Source: Candidatus Methanoplasma sp.
Lineage (GTDB): Archaea > Thermoplasmatota > Thermoplasmata > Methanomassiliicoccales > Methanomethylophilaceae
Direction: 5' to 3'
DNA: 8,246 nucleotides
Assembly (NCBI GenBank): GCA_031283015.1
Contig: JAITCQ010000103.1
Coordinates: 1 to 8,246 of the forward strand
Part shown: piece by piece, positions 1-4,348 of the stretch
Layout: the number at the start of each line of letters is the position of its first letter
Numbering within the stretch: position 1 is the stretch's first letter
Made by a program: the position numbers and the translations under genes
Notes under the pieces: generated by a model
Told to the model about the DNA's origin: nothing
Seen by the model: the letters and a program-made list of their open reading frames with translations, nothing else
The model's database searches: none

Positions 1-454
1 ACGGGTCTCGGCAGTCGAGCCGGACGACCCTGCATCCGAACATCTCGTTGCCTTTTGAGAATGCGTCAAGTGCATGTTCGATCATCATTCTCCCGAACCC
101 CTTCTCCACGCCGTCCGCTTTTGCCAACTGTCCGAGTAGGTACGCTTGTGCGACCCCGTGATTTACGTTCATCTGCGCCAATATCTCCTCGGGGATGCTG
201 TTCTGTTTATCGATCGCAAGGCATTTGACCGCCAGAGAATAGAATCCCTTTATGGTTGCTGCTCCAGGGTCGGTTTCGTTCATAAATAGATATGTCCTGG
301 AAATGCCACTCTTTTCGTGCTTGATCGCGGTTTTGTTCAGAAAGTCCTCAGCGGCAGGTTCGGTCGAACACCTGAACGAGGACAAAATAGATTGGGTATC
401 CTCCTCGCCGATATTATATGCCAAAGCATTGAGCTTATAGACGGAAAAGCTCAC
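1..454 (-). CDS. GNAT-family acetyltransferase toxin (TacT/AtaT-like), partial at its 3' end
   Basis: Reading from GTG at 454-452 gives 151 codons that continue past the left edge. Early residues match the GNAT-toxin pattern: acidic/FL-N region around residues 32-47 (EPAAEDFLNKTAIKHE), GISRTYLF at 50-57, a hydrophobic beta strand GFYSLAVKC at 70-78, AYLLGQLA at 104-111, and the acetyl-CoA loop EKGFGRMMIEHAL at 117-129 (a variant of Q/R-x-x-G-x-G/A). The end of the visible part, RVVRLDC, is the strand that precedes the final FYEK-type helix in the family, so perhaps 15-30 residues are missing. Family members acetylate the amino group of aminoacyl-tRNAs and block translation; that activity is inferred here. 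The GTG start is chosen because the frame is closed by TAA at 482-484, no ATG lies earlier than residue 58 (which would delete conserved sequence), GGGAG lies 8 nt upstream (463-467), and GTGA overlaps the stop of the upstream small gene. That 4-nt overlap implies translational coupling to the antitoxin. Confidence 0.85.
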   Translation of the reverse strand, partial: MSFSVYKLNALAYNIGEEDTQSILSSFRCSTEPAAEDFLNKTAIKHEKSGISRTYLFMNETDPGAATIKGFYSLAVKCLAIDKQNSIPEEILAQMNVNHGVAQAYLLGQLAKADGVEKGFGRMMIEHALDAFSKGNEMFGCRVVRLDCRDP

Positions 455-657
455 TGCGAATTCTCCCTGTTCTTCGCCGCCTTATATCTCTCCGCGAATT
501 TTTTCAAATTCTTTTCGCCTTCTTCGAGATCTTTCATCACATCGTGTTTGGGTACGTACGGCCCTCTGTGCTCAGCTGCTTCGAAGGCCTCCACAAGCTT
601 CGCTGCTTTTTCAGGAGTATCGATAACCAGCATTTCGTAGAAGGATTCGATCGGCAT
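451..657 (-). CDS. Small putative antitoxin partner of the GNAT toxin (68 aa)
   Basis: A 68-residue acidic/charged protein whose stop codon overlaps the toxin's GTG start by 4 nt, the usual antitoxin-first arrangement. The N-terminal half (YEMLVIDTPEKAAKLVEAFE, residues 7-26) looks like a short strand followed by a helix. The middle is RGPYVP (31-36), and residues 40-65 form a probable long charged helix (DLEEGEKNLKKFAERYK). I see no ribbon-helix-helix pattern of the kind found in DUF1778 antitoxins that normally pair with GNAT toxins, and no HTH or AbrB motif. It may therefore neutralise the toxin by direct binding without being a classical DNA-binding repressor, or its DNA-binding fold is not obvious. 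The start is ATG at 657-655; no ATG, GTG or TTG lies upstream in frame before TAA at 717-715. The Shine-Dalgarno is weak, which fits a short-leader transcript. The antitoxin role is inferred from position and size; coding status is well supported by the overlap. Confidence 0.72.
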   Translation of the reverse strand: MPIESFYEMLVIDTPEKAAKLVEAFEAAEHRGPYVPKHDVMKDLEEGEKNLKKFAERYKAAKNRENSQ

Positions 658-727
658 ATTGTTTTCACTGCGTTTCTTATTGATGAAGGGTGTATTTATC
701 CTTATGGCGTACAGTTAGTATAACTGT
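658..727 (-). promoter_or_regulatory. Putative promoter and palindromic operator of the toxin-antitoxin operon
   Basis: On the minus strand a TATA-like GATAAATACA lies at 691-700, about 35-40 nt before the antitoxin ATG, which would place the start of transcription near 670 with a short leader. Directly upstream is a perfect inverted repeat, ACAGTTA (711-717), GTA, TAACTGT (721-727): 7-bp arms with a 3-nt spacer, 17 bp in all. Its position just beyond the BRE/TATA region suits an operator for autoregulation, as is common for toxin-antitoxin operons. The palindrome is visible in the sequence; the operator role is inference. Confidence 0.45.
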
Positions 728-728
728 T

Positions 729-782
729 CGTTTCGTGCTCAATCACATTTCTATTCAGAAAGTATTCGGCGTCTGGTTCAAC
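729..782 (-). pseudogene. Decayed internal fragment of a second GNAT toxin gene
   Basis: Bases 731-780 align without gaps to 313-362 inside the intact toxin gene with 37 of 50 identical. The reading phase is the same, and on the minus strand the fragment reads EPDAEYFLNRNVIEHE against EPAAEDFLNKTAIKHE (10 of 16 residues identical). Similarity stops abruptly near 730, exactly where the 17-bp palindrome begins, and weakens beyond about 782, where an in-frame TAA follows at 794-792. No start codon or catalytic acetyl-CoA motif remains, so this is a fossil rather than a gene. It points to an earlier or tandem copy of the toxin at this site that was truncated when the present module arrived or recombined. 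Confidence 0.7.
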
Positions 783-933
783 TATAGTCAATTACCAAAA
801 TAATCGGAATAATCGACCTCGATCATGCCATTGCCAAGCACATGCAAGTTGTTCTAAATAGTTTGGTTAAAGACTATAAACACTTGGGCTGGGATTTGAG
901 AGCCAATGCCCTTTTGCTGATCATAGAGATTGA
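783..933. other. Intergenic DNA with no recognisable gene
   Basis: AT-rich spacer between the fossil toxin fragment and the end of the endonuclease III gene. All minus-strand frames are interrupted. One frame in phase with the fossil contains a short SVYSL-like string near 870-884 that loosely resembles the toxin N-terminus (SVYKL), but stops separate it from the fragment and the spacing differs, so I do not call it. No clear hairpin-plus-T-run terminator is seen for the upstream operon; T-rich stretches on the minus strand near 868-880 and 790-812 could serve as archaeal termination sites. Confidence 0.4.
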
Positions 934-1596
934 TCACGATGTGTTCTTCGCATAACGGTCGCACATACTGCGCACGGAGCATGCTTCGCAGCGCGGACGG
1001 TTGGGAAGGCAAACGACCTGCCCGTGCCTGACGAGGTATTTGTTTATGTCTATCCACCTGTCCTCTGGGGTGATCAGCATCAGCTCCGTTTCCGTGGCTG
1101 TCGGATCCTTCGTGTCCACCAGCCCCATAAGATTCGATATTCTGTGCACGTGGGTGTCGACGCACACCGACGGTATCCCCATCGCGTATGCTCTGACGCA
1201 GGCGGCGGTCTTCCTTCCCACCATCGGCAGCGTCAGCAGCGTCTCCGTGTCCTCCGGCACTCTGCACCCGTGCTCGTCCCTCAGGACCCTGCAGCAGTCC
1301 ACTATCGCCTTCGCCTTCTGTTTGGGGAACCCGGCTGGATGCACCAGCGCGGCAACGTCGTCCGGGTCGGCTGCCGCCAGATCTTCGATCGAATCATACT
1401 TCCTGAAAAGAGCGTCGGACGCCCTCCTTGTGTTGTCGTCCCTGGTCCTCTGGGAGAGGATCGTCGCCATCAGCACGTGGAACGGATCGGGATCCCACTC
1501 GGGATTCAGACCTTCCGACGACCTTCCGGGATATGCTCCCCTGTCATACTCCTTTGAGAGTATGTCCAGTATCCAGGAAACGTTCTTTTCAGCCAT
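934..1596 (-). CDS. nth: Endonuclease III-family DNA glycosylase/AP lyase
   Basis: A 220-aa HhH-GPD base-excision repair enzyme that removes oxidised pyrimidines and cleaves the abasic site. The archaeal helix segment ATILSQRTRD is at 44-53. The helix-hairpin-helix LPMVGRKTA is at 123-131 with the catalytic lysine K129, and VDTHVHR carries the catalytic aspartate D147. A [4Fe-4S] cluster motif follows at C196-x6-C203-x2-C206-x5-C212. Having both K and D indicates a bifunctional glycosylase/lyase rather than a monofunctional mismatch glycosylase of the MutY/MIG type. Length matches the family. The ATG at 1596 is supported by an excellent Shine-Dalgarno, GGAGGAGG at 1611-1604 on the minus strand, 7 nt upstream. 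The first 91 nt overlap the end of folC in a different frame, so this is the last gene of the operon and probably translationally coupled to folC. The stop is TGA. Confidence 0.95.
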   Translation of the reverse strand: MAEKNVSWILDILSKEYDRGAYPGRSSEGLNPEWDPDPFHVLMATILSQRTRDDNTRRASDALFRKYDSIEDLAAADPDDVAALVHPAGFPKQKAKAIVDCCRVLRDEHGCRVPEDTETLLTLPMVGRKTAACVRAYAMGIPSVCVDTHVHRISNLMGLVDTKDPTATETELMLITPEDRWIDINKYLVRHGQVVCLPNRPRCEACSVRSMCDRYAKNTS

Positions 1597-2828
1597 GCCG
1601 CCGCCTCCTCCGCAGTGTGGAATGAACCCGTGACCAATATATTCCTGCCATCTTCCCTCGACCTCATCGCCCTGTCCATTGCTTCAGATACACTCTCGCA
1701 GACCACCGTCTCCGGGAACCTGCGGGAGAATATCTCCCTGAGAGCCTCCGGGTCCGCCGATCTCTCGCTGCCTAGGCCGGATATGAACACTCTGCCTGAC
1801 ACCTTGGACAGATTCTCCGCCGCGCTCCGCGCGTCCTTGTCCTTGAGCATCCCGATCACTATGTCCACCCTGCCGTACAATGCGGAAACGTCCTCCGCAA
1901 GCGCCGCGGAGCCCGCCGCGGTGTGCGTGACGTCCATTATCACCGGCAGTCCGGGGATCTTCTCGAGCCTGCAGGGCCACCTGATATCCCTGAGGCCTTT
2001 CCGGATATTACATCTTATGCACTGACCGTATGTCTCCAGTTTGGAGACGGCCTCGATCGCCATCGACGCGTTGCCGGCCTGGCGGCTTCCTGGTATCGAG
2101 ACCTCGTATCTCTCCCTTTTGTAAAGGAAAGTCGTCGACGTCCCGCTCATTGCTTCGATGACGATCTCTTCGGGATCGATACGTATGATCGGCGCGCCCC
2201 TCTCTTCCGCCGTTTTCTTAAGGACGCCAAATGCAGGGTCCTTGTTCAACGTGACACAGGGCACTCCGGGTTTTATTATACCCGCTTTCTCGAAGGCGAT
2301 CTTTTCTATCGTGTCCCCGAGGAACTCCTCGTGTTCCATGCTGATGTTCCCTATCACGCTCACTTCCGGAATAATCACGTTGGTGGAGTCCAGCCTTCCC
2401 CCCATTCCCACCTCTATTACCGCGTACTCGACGCCTTTGTTCCTGAAATGCAGGAATGCCGCCGCCGTCGCCGCCTCGAAGAAGGTGGGGAACATTCCGT
2501 CCGCTTCCATGGCCTTGACGCTGTCCCTCACGGCGTTCATCACCTTTTCCGCCTCGGAACGGGTCATCTTCTCCCCGTTCACAGTGATGCGCTCGCCAAA
2601 CTCTTCTATATGGGGGGATGTGTACAGCCCCGTCCGGATGCCGGAGGAGATCAGAATGGATGCCACGCAGGACGATATCGACCCTTTTCCGTCGGACCCT
2701 CCCACGTGGATGTGCCTCATGGACAGCTGGGGATCCCCCAGTCTCCTCAGCAGGTCCTTCGTGTTCCCAAGGCCGAGCTTCATCCCGTGCAGGGAGAGGG
2801 AATATAGCCAAGAGAAAGGATCGTCCAT
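1506..2828 (-). CDS. folC: FolC-type Mur ligase (dihydrofolate/folylpolyglutamate synthase family)
   Basis: A 440-aa ATP-dependent amide ligase of the FolC branch of Mur ligases, which couples glutamate to dihydropteroate or adds gamma-glutamates to a folate-like cofactor. Motifs in order: P-loop HVGGSDGKGS (41-50), LYTSPHIEEFGERI (68-81), FFEAATAAAFLHF (116-128), EVGMGGRLDSTN (139-150), the Mg/ATP segment MEHEEFLGDTIEKIAFEKAG (164-183), RWPCRLE (283-289, usually WPGRLE), DVTHTAAG (299-306), GMLKDKDA (326-333) and the terminal GSFHTAEEA (401-409). DVTHTAAG replaces the bacterial D-x-AHNPxA signature: the histidine is kept, while N and P are T and A. The exact substrate is therefore uncertain and may be an archaeal pterin or another acceptor. 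Residues after about 414 form an unconserved tail encoded in the overlap with nth. The ATG start has AAGGAG upstream (centred 2839-2844) and lies 1 nt after the preceding gene's stop, so the two are co-transcribed. The stop is TGA. Confidence 0.9.
   Translation of the reverse strand: MDDPFSWLYSLSLHGMKLGLGNTKDLLRRLGDPQLSMRHIHVGGSDGKGSISSCVASILISSGIRTGLYTSPHIEEFGERITVNGEKMTRSEAEKVMNAVRDSVKAMEADGMFPTFFEAATAAAFLHFRNKGVEYAVIEVGMGGRLDSTNVIIPEVSVIGNISMEHEEFLGDTIEKIAFEKAGIIKPGVPCVTLNKDPAFGVLKKTAEERGAPIIRIDPEEIVIEAMSGTSTTFLYKRERYEVSIPGSRQAGNASMAIEAVSKLETYGQCIRCNIRKGLRDIRWPCRLEKIPGLPVIMDVTHTAAGSAALAEDVSALYGRVDIVIGMLKDKDARSAAENLSKVSGRVFISGLGSERSADPEALREIFSRRFPETVVCESVSEAMDRAMRSREDGRNILVTGSFHTAEEAAAWLKRTFPGYWTYSQRSMTGEHIPEGRRKV
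1604..1611 (-). promoter_or_regulatory. Shine-Dalgarno of nth, embedded in folC
   Basis: GGAGGAGG on the minus strand, 7 nt before the nth ATG. In the folC frame the same bases encode part of the A-E-E-A-A-A stretch right after the conserved GSFHT motif. It decides the nth start and shows that the overlap with folC is used, since the ribosome site lies wholly inside the upstream gene. Confidence 0.8.
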
Positions 2829-2829
2829 T

Positions 2830-3624
2830 TTATCGTATCTCCTTGCAAAGGGATTCTATCAGCTCGGCGTATGTCGTGTTCCCGTTCCTGCATATCCTTC
2901 TGATCACGGTCATCGCGCCGGAGCCGTACTGGGCCGCCTTCTTCTCCTTTGAGGATATGCCTGCGTATCCGGTAATGCGGGAAATGTCCCTCAGGACCTT
3001 TTTCCTTGACGCGGGGTCCCCGTCCGGCATTATACGATCGATGCTCAGGCCCGCGGCCTCCTCCGCCACCCTCTCGTCAAGGAAAGGATAGTGGACCTTC
3101 TTCCCAAAATGCGCGGCGACCTTCTCTTCGTGGGGAAGCGTGACCTCCGACAATTTTCTCATATCGTCGGCCATCATCTTTTTGAGCGCGTCCCCGTCAA
3201 GACCGATGTATTTCGAATAACCGGCGAACAGCTCGTCCGCGCCTTGGCCTCCGATGATGTCCCCTTCCTTGCAATCCCTGCAGACGAAGAAGAGCGGAAG
3301 CTCGAATGATAACGTAACGGGGTCCTTCGTCCCGGTGATCCGGATCATTTCCCTAAGACTTTCCAGAACGCCGTCCTCCGTCATCGTTATGCGGACCAGC
3401 CGCATGCCGAGCTCCTCCGCGGAGCTCTCCGCCACCCTTATGTCGTGGGAGCCTTCCGAGCCTGCGGTGTAGAGGGTTGCCTCTCGCGCATATTCTTTGG
3501 CGATGGCCGCAATGATGCCGGAGTCCAGGCCTCCGGAGAACGCAACGGCGACCTCTCTACCGGATACCGCGCCGCATACGGCGGCCTCGAGAGCCTTTTT
3601 TATCCGTCCGGACTCATCGTTCAT
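2830..3624 (-). CDS. Stand-alone asparagine-synthase-like PP-loop ATPase (no glutaminase domain)
   Basis: A 264-aa protein matching only the synthetase half of AsnB. The pyrophosphate loop AFSGGLDSG is at 28-36, GGQGADELFAGY at 125-136 (the asparagine synthase GDGADELFGGY motif), YPFLDERV at 179-186, and a C-terminal KEKKAAQYGSG at 226-236. Members adenylate a carboxylate and transfer ammonia. The N-terminal glutamine amidotransferase domain with its Cys2 is absent, so it would need free ammonia or a partner, and asparagine formation is not assured. The start is ATG at 3624-3622. The frame stays open upstream to 3837, but that stretch crosses the divergent promoter, overlaps nikR and lacks family similarity. 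A TATA box (GTATTTATC, 3649-3657 minus) is 25-33 nt upstream of the ATG, predicting a leaderless mRNA. It is first in the operon with folC (1-nt gap) and nth. The stop is TAA. Confidence 0.88.
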   Translation of the reverse strand: MNDESGRIKKALEAAVCGAVSGREVAVAFSGGLDSGIIAAIAKEYAREATLYTAGSEGSHDIRVAESSAEELGMRLVRITMTEDGVLESLREMIRITGTKDPVTLSFELPLFFVCRDCKEGDIIGGQGADELFAGYSKYIGLDGDALKKMMADDMRKLSEVTLPHEEKVAAHFGKKVHYPFLDERVAEEAAGLSIDRIMPDGDPASRKKVLRDISRITGYAGISSKEKKAAQYGSGAMTVIRRICRNGNTTYAELIESLCKEIR

Positions 3625-3734
3625 CGTCCGGCATAACGGCTCCAAAGAGATAAATACAGCGGGGACCCTGTTGGAAGTTCCACGTTGGATTATCTGTCCA
3701 AATTTATTTATATTATATCGTTTCATAATATTAT
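3625..3734. promoter_or_regulatory. Divergent promoter region between the PP-loop/folC/nth operon and nikR
   Basis: Two back-to-back archaeal promoters share about 110 bp. The minus-strand TATA (GTATTTATC, 3649-3657) is about 27 nt from the PP-loop gene ATG. The plus-strand TATA (TTTATATTATAT, 3707-3718) is about 22 nt from the nikR ATG at 3735. Both distances predict leaderless or nearly leaderless transcripts. Between them are GTTGGA at 3670-3675 and 3684-3689 (14-bp period), inverted copies TTCCA at 3678-3682 and TCCAA at 3697-3701, making TGGAAgTTCCA (3672-3682) and TTGGA-N7-TCCAA (3685-3701). A further TCCAA lies at 3641-3645. These may be an operator. The Escherichia coli NikR site (GTATGA-N16-TCATAC) is not seen. 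Confidence 0.55.
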
Positions 3735-4175
3735 ATGGAAGGTGTAACGCGCATAGGTGTTTCTCTTGAACCTGAGCTTTTAAAGGACTTTGACAGGATA
3801 ATATCCAAAAAGGGGTATGTGAGCCGGTCTGAGGCAATAAGGGACCTAGTGCGCGACTCCCTCGCCGAGAATGAGTGGAAGAACGAAAGGGACTTCATGT
3901 ACGGCGTGATCGTCATGATCTACGACCACCACACCACCGGCATCGCAGAGAAGCTCACTGATCTTCAGCACGGGAAGATGCAGAACATCAACACCACGAT
4001 CCATGTGCACCTCGACCACGATCGGTGCATGGAGGTCCTGATCGTCGAAGGGGAGCTGGGGCAGCTGAAACTGATCGCCAACGAGCTGTCCTCGATAAAA
4101 GGCGTTCTCAGATGTAAGCTCACAATGGCGTCGCAGGCCACCGGCCACATGCACCATATCGGCGTAAGGCACTGA
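3735..4175 (+). CDS. nikR: Nickel-responsive ribbon-helix-helix regulator NikR
   Basis: A 146-aa regulator that binds Ni(II) and then represses nickel uptake genes. The N-terminal ribbon-helix-helix domain covers residues 1-45 (RIGVSLEPELLKDFDRII, then GYVSRSEAIRDLVRD). The C-terminal ACT-like metal domain contains VIVMIYDHH (58-66) and the four nickel ligands H79, H90, H92 and C98, in LQHGK and HVHLDHDRC. These align at exactly the spacing of E. coli H76, H87, H89 and C95, so high-affinity nickel sensing should be intact. The protein ends in a histidine-rich GHMHHIGVRH. Length is normal for the family. It is divergent from the PP-loop/folC/nth operon and probably autoregulated through the shared intergenic region. 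Nickel control makes sense in an organism with nickel enzymes such as hydrogenase, methyl-CoM reductase or CO dehydrogenase, but no nickel transporter is in view. The stop is TGA. Confidence 0.97.
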   Translation: MEGVTRIGVSLEPELLKDFDRIISKKGYVSRSEAIRDLVRDSLAENEWKNERDFMYGVIVMIYDHHTTGIAEKLTDLQHGKMQNINTTIHVHLDHDRCMEVLIVEGELGQLKLIANELSSIKGVLRCKLTMASQATGHMHHIGVRH

Positions 4176-4213
4176 TCGGGACATTCTCCATACGGTGTCG
4201 CACCCGCCCGATC

Positions 4214-4240
4214 GCAAGATTTTACATTTTTCGATCTTGC
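4214..4240 (+). terminator. Probable nikR terminator (T-rich hairpin)
   Basis: About 38 nt after the nikR stop, GCAAGAT (4214-4220) and ATCTTGC (4234-4240) form a perfect 7-bp inverted repeat. The loop is T-rich (TTTTACATTTTTCG, starting at 4220). Archaeal RNA polymerase terminates at oligo-T tracts, with or without a hairpin, so the T-rich loop is a plausible end of the nikR transcript. It is not a classic bacterial terminator because no T-run follows the stem. Confidence 0.4.
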
Positions 4241-4266
4241 TTCCGAAGACGACCTGATGGTGCAGC

Positions 4267-4302
4267 CGCCGCGGGGGTCATAGGGATGATCCCCTGTCGG
4301 CG
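4267..4302. repeat. Strong imperfect inverted repeat upstream of topA
   Basis: A two-part stem: CGCCG (4267-4271) pairs with CGGCG (4298-4302). Inside it GGGGGTCAT (4273-4281) pairs with ATGATCCCC (4286-4294), including one G-T pair, around a 4-nt loop AGGG; a 1/3-nt internal loop separates the two stems. It ends about 15 nt before the predicted topA TATA box. If topA is leaderless the element is not in its mRNA, so it would act as DNA (operator or cruciform) or belong to nikR read-through RNA. Confidence 0.5.
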
Positions 4303-4316
4303 TCGATTTCCCAACG

Positions 4317-4348
4317 GTTAAATAATGGCTACGTTGTCGCTGGGGCGA
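4317..4348 (+). promoter_or_regulatory. Predicted topA core promoter
   Basis: A TATA-like GGTTAAATAA at about 4316-4325 is centred about 28 nt upstream of the ATG at 4349, the spacing expected for a leaderless archaeal mRNA. The earlier in-frame ATG at 4325 falls within this TATA element, which argues against its use as the start codon. Confidence 0.45.

Noticed and set aside
252..640. Plus-strand open frames across the toxin-antitoxin genes
   Set aside because: These are antisense shadows. The minus-strand frames have family motifs and a coupled start/stop overlap.
783..933. A continuation of the fossil toxin gene toward its N-terminus
   Set aside because: Only a five-residue resemblance (SVYSL) was found, with different spacing and intervening stops.
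1506..2828. The Mur ligase as CfbE (coenzyme F430 synthetase), tempting because of nikR nearby
   Set aside because: It has FolC-specific motifs (GGRLDSTN, EFLGDTIEKIAFEKAG, WPxRLE, GSFHT), which place it in the FolC branch.
1001..3091. Long plus-strand open frames opposite nth and folC
   Set aside because: They are antisense shadows typical of GC-rich genes, with no motifs and compositionally odd translations.
3710..3734. AT-rich inverted repeats (ATATTAT/ATAATAT and ATAATATTAT) before nikR as a NikR operator
   Set aside because: Such palindromes are expected by chance in the AT-rich promoter core. The TTGGA cluster is more distinctive.
3625..3837. N-terminal extension of the PP-loop protein to a start at 3837
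   Set aside because: It crosses the divergent promoter, overlaps nikR codons on the other strand, and has no similarity to the family. The TATA box at 3649-3657 fits the ATG at 3624.
4325..4348. topA starting at the upstream ATG 4325
   Set aside because: That ATG lies in the apparent TATA box, and the family starts with the MRKLIITEK sequence at 4349. It is kept as an alternative only.
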